A stretch of DNA of 64,000 bases from positions 2,666,001 to 2,730,000 of the forward strand of contig NZ_CP108067.1 in the NCBI RefSeq assembly GCF_036178145.1. Reading direction: 5' to 3'. Position numbers and translations under genes: made by a program. The DNA comes from Streptomyces sp. NBC_00273 (GTDB lineage Bacteria > Actinomycetota > Actinomycetes > Streptomycetales > Streptomycetaceae). Each line of letters starts with the position of its first letter. The stretch's first letter is position 1. The notes under the pieces are model-generated. The model saw only the letters and a program-made list of their open reading frames with translations, had not been told where the DNA came from and searched no databases. This document shows positions 17,024-25,378 of this stretch, piece after piece.

Positions 17024-18265
17024 GTGCCCAACGACATGGTCCGATGGCTCAAGGAGCACGCCAACCCCTTGAGCACCCTGATACCCGGCGCGCCCGCGGA
17101 GGACCTGAAGCCCCTGGGCGAGGCCCTGCGGGGAACACGGATCGTCGGTTTGGGCGAATCCACCCACGGCACGAGCGAGTTCTTCCGCCTGAAGCACCGC
17201 ATCGTGGAGTTCCTGGTCCGCGAGGAGGGGTTCACCACCCTCGCCATGGAGGCCAGCCAGTCCGCCGCCCGCGCGCTCGACGCGTATGTCCGCTACGGCA
17301 CGGGCACCCCCGAACGGCTCGTCGCCCGGCTGGGCTTCTGGACCTGGCGCACCCGCGAGATGGTCGACCTCGTCGAGTGGCTGCGCGCCCACAACCGCGA
17401 CCTGCCCGAAGAGCGCCGGACCCGCTTCGTGGGAACGGACCCCCAGCTCTGCGCGGACTCGGTCGAGGCCGTCGCCGCCTTTCTGCGCCGGACGGCGCCC
17501 GATCGGGCCGGGCGCGTCAGCGCCTTGGACGTACTGGCCCGGGCCCGCCCGGGCTCGCTTCCGGACCCGGACAAGGCCCTGATGCGGCGCGCCGAGGAAA
17601 TCGTCCGCCTCGTCGCGGACCACGTGGAGCAGTCGGGTCCCGGCGACGACGCCGCCGAGGCCCTGGAACACGCGCGGATCCTGGTCCGCGCCGCCGACCT
17701 GGTGACCCGCCCCTTCGCAGCCCCGGCCGGCGAGGACGGCGTGTACGCCGCGCGTGACCGCTACATGGCCGAGGCCGTCGCACGGCTCGTGGACGACGAC
17801 CCCGAGGCGCGCGTCATGGTCTGGGCTCACAACGGGCACATCGCGAAGGGCACGTACGGGGAACAGGTACCGGCCCTCGGGAGCGGACTCCGCGAACGGT
17901 ACGGCGACGCCTACTACGCGCTGGCCCTCCTCTTCGGCAAGGGCTCCTTCCTGGCCCGCCGCGGCAACGACCTTCAGAACCCGCCGGCGCGCCACCGCAT
18001 CGGCACCGGCTTCCGCTCCCTGGAGGCCTTGCTCGCGGACGCCGTACCCGGCGACTACTACGCGGACCTCCGCGCCGCGGTCCCTCCCACCGGCGCCGCG
18101 CCCTGGCTGCACGCCCCGCACGCACAGCGCAGCTTCGGCGCCAACGTCGGGCGGTTCTTCTACCGCTTGAACACGGCCCCGCTCGTCCCGGCCGAGGACT
18201 ACGACGGCATCGCGTTCGTAGCCCGCTCGACCTGCTCCCACCTGCTGCCCCCGGCAGAGGACTGA
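17024..18265 (+). CDS. Erythromycin-esterase-family hydrolase
   Basis: A 413-residue member of the Ere family. The conserved blocks GLGESTHGTSEFFRLKH (about residues 44-60, with the proposed active-site Glu and His) and AMEAS (about 76-80), plus VWAHNGHIAKGTYG (about 266-279), are present. Known members hydrolyse macrolide lactones, but many family proteins have other or unknown substrates, so resistance is only a possibility. GTG 17024 is preferred: AGGAGAGG ends 7 nt upstream and it removes an Arg-rich extension. A single-gene unit. Confidence 0.85.
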   Translation: MPNDMVRWLKEHANPLSTLIPGAPAEDLKPLGEALRGTRIVGLGESTHGTSEFFRLKHRIVEFLVREEGFTTLAMEASQSAARALDAYVRYGTGTPERLVARLGFWTWRTREMVDLVEWLRAHNRDLPEERRTRFVGTDPQLCADSVEAVAAFLRRTAPDRAGRVSALDVLARARPGSLPDPDKALMRRAEEIVRLVADHVEQSGPGDDAAEALEHARILVRAADLVTRPFAAPAGEDGVYAARDRYMAEAVARLVDDDPEARVMVWAHNGHIAKGTYGEQVPALGSGLRERYGDAYYALALLFGKGSFLARRGNDLQNPPARHRIGTGFRSLEALLADAVPGDYYADLRAAVPPTGAAPWLHAPHAQRSFGANVGRFFYRLNTAPLVPAEDYDGIAFVARSTCSHLLPPAED

Positions 18266-18330
18266 GGCTCGGCGCCGCTGACCGCGCCGTGCGGTCACTC
18301 GGCGCGTACGAGGCGGCCCTCGGGGGCGAT

Positions 18331-18349
18331 GGTGAGGGAGGCCCTCACC
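18331..18349 (-). terminator. Terminator of the polyprenyl synthase gene
   Basis: A perfect 8-bp stem GGTGAGGG/CCCTCACC with a 3-nt loop ends right at the stop codon of the gene at 18350-19513. Confidence 0.6.
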
Positions 18350-19513
18350 TCAGCCGGTCTGGGCGGCCACGAAATCACAGAGCGCGTTGAGCGCCTGGAG
18401 CGCCGGGCGGGGCGGGAGGTCCAGCAGCACCGTACGGGCCCGGTCCAGCCGCTCGTGCATCATCGCCTCGCCCTCGGCGAGCGCCGGCGAGCGCCGGAAC
18501 AGTGCGAGGGCCCGGCGCTGCTCCGCGGGTCCCACCGGGCCGGCGGAGAGGAGCTCGCGCAGCTCGGCGCCCTGCGGCGTCCTGTCGGCGAGCGCGAGCA
18601 AGACCGGAAGGCTGGCCACGCCTGCGGTGATGTCCTTGCCCTGTTCCTTGCCCAGGTGCTCCGTCGGAGCCTTGATGTCGAGCAGGTCGTCCGCCATCTG
18701 AAAGGCGAAGCCCAGGTGTTCGGCGTACTCCCCCAACGCCCGTGCCACCTGCTCGGGGGCGCCCGCCTGCTGGGCCCCGATCCGCAGCGACATGGCGAGC
18801 AGCGCCGCGGTCTTGCCCGATATCACCCGCAGGTAGTGGCTGATGGGGTCCTCGCCCGCGCCGGGTCCGACGAGTTCGAGTAGCTGTCCTTCCACGAGCC
18901 GTCCCGCCACCTCGGCGTTCAGGGCGGTGGCCTCCGGGCCCAGGTCGGCGGCGAGCCGGGCGGCCTTGGCCAGCAGGAGATCACCGACCCGCACCGCGAG
19001 CCGTTCGCCCCAGCGGGCGTTCACGCTCGGTACGCCGTGCCGGGTGACGGCGGCGTCCATGACGTCGTCGTGGTAGAGCGAGGAGACGTGCACCAGCTCC
19101 ACGACGACCGCCGCCTTGGTGATCCCGTCCTTCCACGGGTCGCCGAACTCCGCCCCGAGCAGCACCAGCAGCGGGCGCAGCCGCTTCCCCCCTGCCGTCG
19201 CGAGGTGGGTGGCCACATCGGCGATCCTCGGGTCCTCGGCGCTCTCCGCGCGGGCGACCAGCTCCTTCTCCGCCGCTTCGAGTCCACTGCTCAGTCGCCG
19301 CTCGAGTCCCGCGTCGGCGAGGCCGAGCCGGCGGAACATGGCCGCCCTGCGCATGCGGGAGGGCACCGACTTCCCGTACACCGCCTTGAATGTGTCCACG
19401 GCCGCCACGGAAATCTCCCCCATCACCTGTGCGGAATGGGCTGAGGCGGACATACCCGCCTGAACCATTGCCACTGTCCCAGCCGTCCAACGGGCACCAC
19501 TACTGCTTGGCAT
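18350..19513 (-). CDS. trans-polyprenyl diphosphate synthase
   Basis: Elongates allylic diphosphates with isopentenyl diphosphate. The 387-residue protein has the two Asp-rich motifs: YHDDVMD (about residue 150) and QMADDLLDI (about 277), plus GGKRLRPLLVL (about 109-119) and the GKT segment (about 240). It resembles heptaprenyl/octaprenyl synthases that supply the menaquinone side chain, though the chain length cannot be read with confidence. The first 35 residues are unusual, so translation may begin at an internal ATG (for example MGEISV). A single gene, divergent from the secreted protein gene. Confidence 0.9.
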   Translation of the reverse strand: MPSSSGARWTAGTVAMVQAGMSASAHSAQVMGEISVAAVDTFKAVYGKSVPSRMRRAAMFRRLGLADAGLERRLSSGLEAAEKELVARAESAEDPRIADVATHLATAGGKRLRPLLVLLGAEFGDPWKDGITKAAVVVELVHVSSLYHDDVMDAAVTRHGVPSVNARWGERLAVRVGDLLLAKAARLAADLGPEATALNAEVAGRLVEGQLLELVGPGAGEDPISHYLRVISGKTAALLAMSLRIGAQQAGAPEQVARALGEYAEHLGFAFQMADDLLDIKAPTEHLGKEQGKDITAGVASLPVLLALADRTPQGAELRELLSAGPVGPAEQRRALALFRRSPALAEGEAMMHERLDRARTVLLDLPPRPALQALNALCDFVAAQTG

Positions 19514-19639
19514 GAAGCTGCCATCGGCCGATCACGGCGGGGTGGCGTGTCATCTTCCTGCGATGCACTGAGAGATCAACTACGGGGAATCCCGACCCTG
19601 TTACGTTCCCCAGCGAACTCACCGAGAGGGAACGGGACC

Positions 19640-20308
19640 TTGCACAAGAACAGAATGCTCATCGCGGCCGCCGCCGCGGCCATGGCCGTGCTGGCCGGAA
19701 CCGCAGCGCCGGCAACCGCTTCCGGGACCGGGCAGCAGGCAACCACCTGCACCGACGTCAAGCTGCCGGGCACCCTGCCCGTACCGCCGCCCGGGATGTC
19801 CGCAGAGCAGGACGTGAGCATCGGCGCGGACTGTGCTCCCGTCCTGGGACAGGTACGGTTCGTCCCCGTCGCGCCTGCGGACCGGGCCCGTTCCTTCGCG
19901 GTCGCGGGCGCCGACGCGCCCACGGGGCGCCAGGTGCGCAGCTGGTCGGAGATGTACGACTGCTGCAAGATCCTCATGACGGGGCTCTACACGACGTCCA
20001 CCTGGGACACCGTAAACGGTCAGGTCACCCGCCCCGTGACCGAAGTGAGCCACGCAGCCAACCGCGAGCCGTGGAACGCCGGATGGTCGCTGACGACGTC
20101 GCACAAGAGCGAGCAGGACTCAGGTGCCCTCGTGACGGCGCACGCGGAGTTCGGCTACCGCGGAATCTTCGACATCGGCGGGAAGTGGTACGCGAACACG
20201 CACGACACGACCGTGCAGTTGAACGGCGACGGAACCGCCTCCTGCACCTTCGACATCACGCTGCGGCACACCTTCATCGGATGGAACTCGGTCCGCGGCT
20301 GCTCTTGA
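19640..20308 (+). CDS. Secreted protein of unknown function
   Basis: A 222-residue exported protein. TTG 19640 is preceded by GAGAGGGAACGGG and gives a short signal peptide (HKNRM, a Leu/Ala-rich core, cleavage near ATASG); ATG 19655 is the alternative. The mature part has paired Cys residues (TTCTD, ADCAP, YDCCK, ASCTF, RGCS), suggesting disulphides, and Trp/Tyr-rich beta-strand-like stretches. No domain is recognised. Alone on its transcript, ending in a bidirectional terminator. Confidence 0.75.
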   Translation: MHKNRMLIAAAAAAMAVLAGTAAPATASGTGQQATTCTDVKLPGTLPVPPPGMSAEQDVSIGADCAPVLGQVRFVPVAPADRARSFAVAGADAPTGRQVRSWSEMYDCCKILMTGLYTTSTWDTVNGQVTRPVTEVSHAANREPWNAGWSLTTSHKSEQDSGALVTAHAEFGYRGIFDIGGKWYANTHDTTVQLNGDGTASCTFDITLRHTFIGWNSVRGCS

Positions 20309-20336
20309 GCGGACCTGCCCTTCCTCAGGGCCGCCC

Positions 20337-20384
20337 GAGGTCGCGCGTTTCCCCGGTGACCGCACCGGGGAAACGCGCGACCTC
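20337..20384. terminator. Bidirectional terminator between the secreted protein and MMPL genes
   Basis: A perfect 22-bp stem (20337-20358 with 20363-20384) and a 4-nt loop lies between two converging genes. Confidence 0.9.
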
Positions 20385-20389
20385 TGCTC

Positions 20390-22552
20390 TTACTTGGCGG
20401 CGGACCCGGCGGCCATCGCCGGTTCCCTCTGCTCGTCACCGCTACCGAGCCCGGCACCGGGAGCGCTACGTCGCCCGGGCCACCAGGCCTTCGCGCCGAG
20501 CATCGTGGTCAGCGTCGGCACGAGGAGCAGGGCCATGACGAACGCCGTCAGCAGGATGCCGAAGGACACGGCGAATCCCATCTGCTGCAGCAGCGAGTTG
20601 TTCGCGAGCATCAGCACGCCGAAGGTGCCGGCGAGGATGACCGCCGCAGAACCGATGGTCGGCGCGGACTGCGCCACGGCCTGCTTGACGGCTTCCCTGG
20701 GGGAGGTGCCCCGCTGGACCTCTTCGCGCAGTCGCGCCACCATGAGGATGTTGTAGTCGGTCCCGATGGCAACGACGAAGAGGTACACGATGACGGGCAG
20801 CATGAAGAGCAGCCCGGATTCCCCCTTGGCGCCCTGGAACAGCCAGACGGTGGCACCGAGCGTCGCTGCGAAGCCGAGGCCCACCGAGATCATCAGGTAC
20901 AACGGGGCTACGACGCTGCGCAGCAGCAGCCCGAGGATGATCATGATCGCCAGACCGGCGACCGGGAACACGAGCTTGTAGTCGTGCTCCACCGCGACCT
21001 CGATGTCGGCCAGCACGGCCGTGGTTCCGCCCACGACCGCCTTCGACCCATCGGGAGCCGCCCTGTGGACGGTGTCCCGAAGGTCGCCGGAGACCAGGGC
21101 GATCGCCTTCTCCGAGGCCGGCCGGTGCTCCAGCACCGCGCTGAACTGGGCGACGTCGCCCGCAGCGCTCATGAGTGCCGGGGACACGTCGCTGACGCCC
21201 TCGGTCTTCGCCACCTCGCCGCGGAAGTCCTCCAGCGCGGACGCGTCGAGCTTGGCCCCGCCCTGCGACGTGACGAGGATCAGGCTCGGGTCGGTCTGGC
21301 CGGCCGAGAAGCCCTGCTGGAGCTGCTCCATCGCCTGGACGGATTCGAGGTCCTTCGGCAGGGAACTGTCCGAGTCGAACTCGGCCTTGAATCCGAGCGC
21401 TCCCACGGCCAGCACCACCAGCACACCGGCGGAGACGGCGGCGACCACTGCCGGGCGGCGCGAGACCGTGTCGCCCAGCCGGTTGGCAAGGCGGTTCTTC
21501 GGCGTCCGCTTCCATGCCTTGGAGGGCCAGAACGCCTTCGTTCCCAGCAACGAGAAGACCGCCGGAACGAGAGTGAGCGCCGCGACGAGCGTGACGGCGA
21601 CCGCGATCGCCAGCGACGGGCCCATCGCCTTCAGGCTGCCCATGGTCGACAGCAGCAGGGCGAGGAAGGCCACGATCACGGCACCGGCCGCCGAGGCGAT
21701 GGTCTCTCCCACGCGGGCGACCGCATCGGCCAGTGCTTGCTTGGGCTCCTGTCCGGCGCGCAGGTGCTCGCGGTAGCGGAAGAGCAGGAACAGGATGTAG
21801 TCGGTGCCCACGCCGAACAACACGACGATCAGGAGGGCGGAGATCCCGCTGTCCGCCTGCAGCCCGGCCACGTCGCTCGCGATCGCGATCAGCGCCATCG
21901 CGACGGTGAACATCACCGCGATCATCAGGACCGGCAGGAACGCGATCAGCGGGCTGCGGAAGATGACGGCGAGCAGCACGATGATCAGCACCAGCGTGGC
22001 CATCATGATCATGGCGTCGGTGTCGCCCGAGGACTCGCCCGCATCGAGCGCGGACGCGGCCGGGCCGGTGACGCCCATCTTCAGGGCGGTGCCGTCCAGG
22101 AGCTGTTTGGCGTCCTGCCGCAGGCTCTTGACCGCCTTGATGACGGCCTCGTCGTAAAGGTCGTCGACTGACGGGACCACGGTCGCCAAGGCGATCTCGC
22201 CGTTGGGAGAGACGGCGTCCGGGCTCGTCTGCACCTTCTTGATGTTCTCGTACTTCTTGTCCTGCAACCCGGCCGCGACCTTGGCGACGTCCGCCTTGTC
22301 GGCATCCGTCAGCTTGCCGCCGTCGGTCCGCTGGAACACCGCGATGGCGGCCGATTCCTCACTCTGCGGGAAGGCGGCTGCCGCCGTCTTCGCCGCCTGA
22401 ACCGATTCAAAGCGCGACGGCAGGAAGTCTGCCTGGTCATTCGCCGGTTTCAATGAGGGCGCCAAGGCACTCAGCGCCACCGCCGCAATGATCCACGCAA
22501 CAATCGTCAGCCAGGGCCGCTTGACAGAGAACCGTCCTATTCGCCCGAACAT
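20390..22552 (-). CDS. MMPL/RND-family membrane transporter
   Basis: A 720-residue inner-membrane exporter of the MMPL branch of the RND superfamily, usually moving lipids or lipophilic compounds using proton motive force. The layout is typical: TM1 (PWLTIVAWIIAAVALSAL), an extracellular domain, a five-helix bundle (about residues 180-370) with GTDYILFLLFRYREHL, then a repeat of the same plan with GTDYNILMVARLREEV (about 600-615). The GxDY motifs in both halves carry the proton-relay Asp-Tyr pairs. ATG 22552 has AAGGAG 5 nt upstream. It stands alone before a 1-kb gap, so a link to the peptide cluster is only positional. Confidence 0.93.
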   Translation of the reverse strand: MFGRIGRFSVKRPWLTIVAWIIAAVALSALAPSLKPANDQADFLPSRFESVQAAKTAAAAFPQSEESAAIAVFQRTDGGKLTDADKADVAKVAAGLQDKKYENIKKVQTSPDAVSPNGEIALATVVPSVDDLYDEAVIKAVKSLRQDAKQLLDGTALKMGVTGPAASALDAGESSGDTDAMIMMATLVLIIVLLAVIFRSPLIAFLPVLMIAVMFTVAMALIAIASDVAGLQADSGISALLIVVLFGVGTDYILFLLFRYREHLRAGQEPKQALADAVARVGETIASAAGAVIVAFLALLLSTMGSLKAMGPSLAIAVAVTLVAALTLVPAVFSLLGTKAFWPSKAWKRTPKNRLANRLGDTVSRRPAVVAAVSAGVLVVLAVGALGFKAEFDSDSSLPKDLESVQAMEQLQQGFSAGQTDPSLILVTSQGGAKLDASALEDFRGEVAKTEGVSDVSPALMSAAGDVAQFSAVLEHRPASEKAIALVSGDLRDTVHRAAPDGSKAVVGGTTAVLADIEVAVEHDYKLVFPVAGLAIMIILGLLLRSVVAPLYLMISVGLGFAATLGATVWLFQGAKGESGLLFMLPVIVYLFVVAIGTDYNILMVARLREEVQRGTSPREAVKQAVAQSAPTIGSAAVILAGTFGVLMLANNSLLQQMGFAVSFGILLTAFVMALLLVPTLTTMLGAKAWWPGRRSAPGAGLGSGDEQREPAMAAGSAAK

Positions 22553-22983
22553 GGAGCTCCTTCACCATCATTTCCGATACTGTCCAATAACCGTGACAGG
22601 ACGACAACGCTGCTCTCCGGCTGACGACAGGACAGCACGCACTTACACCGGGGGATGACTTTTCAGCCACCCTCTTGATGTGAGCGAAGCCGGCAGCACA
22701 GCCAGACCAGTCAGCCGGAACGGTGAAAGAATCGCAATTGCACGGCAGGTTACTGACAACAACGGCAGGAAACTCCACTGTCACCCCTGCGAGGAATTCC
22801 CCCTTGGCCACTTGCTGCCACGCGGTCGACGCGACCGGCGTTTCGCTGGTAGGCGCAATCCCCGCAGGCGGCGAGGCGACACGCCGGTCGGACGCCGATC
22901 AGGTTGGCCGCATCCATCGGTTTCCGGACCGCACGAAGCCCCATGAGGACCCAACGAGGCCCCAGCGGGCCGGCCCCGGAGCC

Positions 22984-23015
22984 CCTGCCCGCCGGCCCGC
23001 GGGCCGGCGGGCAGG
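22984..23015. repeat. 32-nt perfect GC palindrome
   Basis: Two 16-nt arms, all G/C except one A-T pair in each, form a perfect palindrome centred at 22999.5. It is not close to any stop codon (the MMPL gene starts, not ends, on this side), so it is either an orphan terminator blocking read-through or a structured site. Confidence 0.8.
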
Positions 23016-23352
23016 CGGGCAGGGCCCGGAGGGCACCGGATCAGATTCCCCGATGCGCGCCATCAAGAATTTCGAATTCGAGGCACGGATATCCCATTTC
23101 GATGCCATTTTATACCCACACCCGACGCCCGCCCGCAACGGCGACTACAGGAAACTGCCAGCACCATCCCAGGGGGCACGAAAAGAACTGTGACCGAAGT
23201 CACCCCACGTCCGGATCTGCCCGATTTTCATCAGATATTCACGGATCGCAGACCGGAGTTCATCATTCCAGATAGAATGGCCAACATTGCGACGGCCCCT
23301 TTGGTCGATAAACTGGCCACTCCCCGGACAATGCGACACTATAAGGTTGATC

Positions 23353-23400
23353 GTTGACCTTTCTCATTTGTTGACTCCGTTGACAGGAGGTTGTTAATCT
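23353..23400 (+). promoter_or_regulatory. Promoter of the first regulator with three GTTGAC repeats
   Basis: TTGACT (23371-23376), an 18-nt spacer and TAATCT (23395-23400) form a good promoter about 145 bp before the ATG at 23546. GTTGAC occurs at 23353, 23370 and 23379 as direct repeats overlapping the -35 region, a pattern expected for a regulator-binding site. The long leader is otherwise featureless. Confidence 0.55.
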
Positions 23401-23545
23401 CGCTTCGGGCGCCCGACGGGGCGCCCCTGCCTGAGGCCGACCGCCGGCCGTGCTACGAGTGGCCAGCCGACACCGCCGCCTCAGCTGCCCGGGTTCCTCA
23501 CTGCAGCAAGGAACCCGAACTTCGCAAGATCTCAACGGGGGAATT

Positions 23546-24376
23546 ATGTCGAGCACATTAATGCGTGAAGGAAAACTACAGGAGGAGAAAAGCGAAGGTC
23601 AGGGAATCTCCGTCGAAATTTCGGGATACGGCGAAAGCCCTGACGATGTGGAGCGAACTCTTCTGCGAGCCCGCGATCTGATCAACTCCACCATTTCGAC
23701 ACACCGCTCCACTTCACCGGCGGACTCCGCGGCACTGCTGAAATCCGAGAACGGCGACGCCGGCGAAGCCGTCATGCAGCTCATCGGAGGAGCCCGGCAC
23801 CGGGTCAGCGTGGCTCTTTCCGGAAACGAGGAACAGGCCGAGGCGGTCTCCAAGGCGCTGCTCCAGCGCAGCAAGACCTCCAAGGACGCGGTTGCCGTCC
23901 GGTTCCTCTGCACTCCGAAGGCATTGGAGACGCGACTCATCCGGTCAGTCGCCCCTCATTCTCCCGCTTGGGAGGTCCGTGTCATCGAGGACCATCTCGT
24001 CGAAGCCGTGGTCGTGGACGGGCGGACGGCACTCGTCCACAACGGGCCCCGGTCCACGGAGGGCCACATCGTCACCCTGGAGGACCCGGCGGCTGCCAGG
24101 ACGTTGGAGCTGCTCCTGGCCGGCGCATGGCGACGGGCACTGTTCCTCGAGGACTACCTGCGGCTCGGCAGCCGTCTCCGTAGCGACCTCGGCCGACGCA
24201 TCCTGGAACGCCTGTGCGCGGGGTGCACCGACGCGGTCGCCGCACGCGAGATGAAGGTGTCCCTGCGCACCTACCGCCGCCACGTCGCCGAAATCATGCG
24301 CGATCTCGGTGCGAGTTCCCGATTCCAGGCAGGAGCCAGAGCCGTCGAGCTACGCCTGCTGCCAGAAGGCGGATAG
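23546..24376 (+). CDS. LuxR-HTH transcriptional regulator (paralogue 1)
   Basis: A 276-residue likely cluster-situated regulator. The C-terminal 60 residues (LGRRILERLCAGCTDAVAARE, then VSLRTYRRHVAEIMRDLGASSRFQAG) are a LuxR/GerE-type helix-turn-helix. The N-terminal part has a coiled stretch (DDVERTLLRARDLI) followed by an alpha/beta region with strands RVSVALSG, VRFLCTP, VRVIEDHLVEAVVVDGRTALV, resembling the phospholipase-D-like sensor part of TrmB-type regulators. No receiver domain or phospho-Asp is seen. ATG 23546 follows GGGGGAATT. The next gene is a clear paralogue, and the pair flanks the peptide cluster. Confidence 0.82.
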   Translation: MSSTLMREGKLQEEKSEGQGISVEISGYGESPDDVERTLLRARDLINSTISTHRSTSPADSAALLKSENGDAGEAVMQLIGGARHRVSVALSGNEEQAEAVSKALLQRSKTSKDAVAVRFLCTPKALETRLIRSVAPHSPAWEVRVIEDHLVEAVVVDGRTALVHNGPRSTEGHIVTLEDPAAARTLELLLAGAWRRALFLEDYLRLGSRLRSDLGRRILERLCAGCTDAVAAREMKVSLRTYRRHVAEIMRDLGASSRFQAGARAVELRLLPEGG

Positions 24377-24413
24377 TAGACACGTCACCGAGCCGCATTT
24401 CGGGGGAATTGCT

Positions 24414-25292
24414 GTGGAAGAAATACCTTCGTTAGATTCATCTGACAGTCGCGGACCGCACGAGGAGGTCAGGTTCGGGAGCGTACACGACGCATTTGAA
24501 TTCGAGCTGATGGAAGTGCGTGCGCTCATAGACTTCACGCTCACCAATCGCCGGGACCGGCGGCTGCGCAACGCGCTGATATCCGAGGTCAAACCGGAAA
24601 GGGAGGCCATCGCCGGCGAGGTGCGGAAGCTCATTGACCAGGCGTCCCAGCACGTAGAAATCATCCTTGCGGGAGAAATCGAGATCTCCCAAGCGGTCTG
24701 GAACGTCGTTGCCGGACCTCTGCGCGGTACGGGTGCGCGCATGGACGTGCGCGTTCTGTGCACGCGGACCGCCCTGGAGCAGCAGCGGTTCGAGGGCGAC
24801 GGCGACTGCAACTACGACTGCGACGGCGAGACAGGTTCGCTCAAGGTCCGGGTGTCCGACCTGCCACGGCTCACAGCCGTCATCGTCGACGGACGGAAGG
24901 CCCTCGTGTGCGCGGAGTCGGCAGTCGGCGGCCGGGCATCGGTCATACAGGCCGAATCGGTCAACCGTACGCTGCGCATGCTCTTCGAGAGCATCTGGCA
25001 GAGCGCCGCCGTTCCGAGCCAGCTGAGCAGCTTCGGTCGCCGGGATCGCTCGGACACCGTCCGGCAGGTGCTCAAGTACCTGAAGCTCGGGCACACCGAT
25101 GAGGTGGCCGCCAGGGAACTGTCCGTGTCCGTCCGCACCTACCGCCGGTACGTCGCAGAGATCATGACGATGCTGGGCGCGGATTCACGTTTCCAGGCCG
25201 GCGTACGTGCCGCGCGACTCGGGCTGCTGTCCGCCGCCCACTCCACGGAACGTGACCGTTCCAAGCCTCCGCCGGACCTACCGGCGAAGTAG
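24414..25292 (+). CDS. LuxR-HTH transcriptional regulator (paralogue 2)
   Basis: A 292-residue paralogue of the preceding gene. The C-terminal HTH aligns closely (TDEVAARELSVSVRTYRRYVAEIM against TDAVAAREMKVSLRTYRRHVAEIM in two overlapping pieces), and the middle keeps the strand pattern VEIILAGE, VRVLCT, TAVIVDGRKALV. The loop CNYDCDG in the middle is unique to this copy. GTG 24414 is chosen because it is preceded by the same GGGGGAATT leader as paralogue 1. The 37-bp gap suggests co-transcription. The two may act as a heteromer or bind similar sites. Confidence 0.8.
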   Translation: MEEIPSLDSSDSRGPHEEVRFGSVHDAFEFELMEVRALIDFTLTNRRDRRLRNALISEVKPEREAIAGEVRKLIDQASQHVEIILAGEIEISQAVWNVVAGPLRGTGARMDVRVLCTRTALEQQRFEGDGDCNYDCDGETGSLKVRVSDLPRLTAVIVDGRKALVCAESAVGGRASVIQAESVNRTLRMLFESIWQSAAVPSQLSSFGRRDRSDTVRQVLKYLKLGHTDEVAARELSVSVRTYRRYVAEIMTMLGADSRFQAGVRAARLGLLSAAHSTERDRSKPPPDLPAK

Positions 25293-25325
25293 GACCTCGT
25301 CCGACGGCCGTCCGCACCGCACCAT

Positions 25326-25366
25326 GCGCCCGCCGCACCACCGGTTCCCGGTCGTGCGTCGGGCGC
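25326..25366. terminator. Bidirectional terminator between regulators and KS-like gene
   Basis: Two 19-nt arms (25326-25344 and 25348-25366) pair with two mismatches and a 3-nt loop, between converging genes. Confidence 0.75.
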
Positions 25367-25378
25367 TCGGTGCTGTCG

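Larger units (their letters stand above)
22553..23545. other. 1-kb non-coding stretch at the edge of the peptide cluster
   Basis: Overlapping open frames here have no start signals or recognisable features and I call no gene. From about 23050 the DNA is clearly richer in A/T than the surroundings. It contains a 32-nt perfect palindrome (22984-23015) and, near 23353-23400, the likely promoter of the first regulator with three GTTGAC repeats. The change of composition may mark the left border of the cluster. Confidence 0.6.

Noticed and set aside
17024..18265. Naming the erythromycin-esterase-family gene a macrolide resistance gene
   Set aside because: Family membership alone does not establish macrolide hydrolysis; many actinobacterial members have no such activity, and no macrolide cluster is near.
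20390..22552. Including the MMPL transporter in the peptide cluster
   Set aside because: It points away from the cluster, ends at its own terminator and is separated by a 1-kb gap with a composition change.
22984..23015. A CRISPR-like or phage attachment site at the GC palindrome
   Set aside because: It is a single palindrome with no spacer-repeat periodicity and no tRNA or integrase nearby.
22680..23275. Small plus-strand open frames in the 1-kb gap left of the regulators
   Set aside because: No ribosome-binding sites, low-complexity Arg/Pro/Gly composition and no family features; they also run through the GC palindrome.
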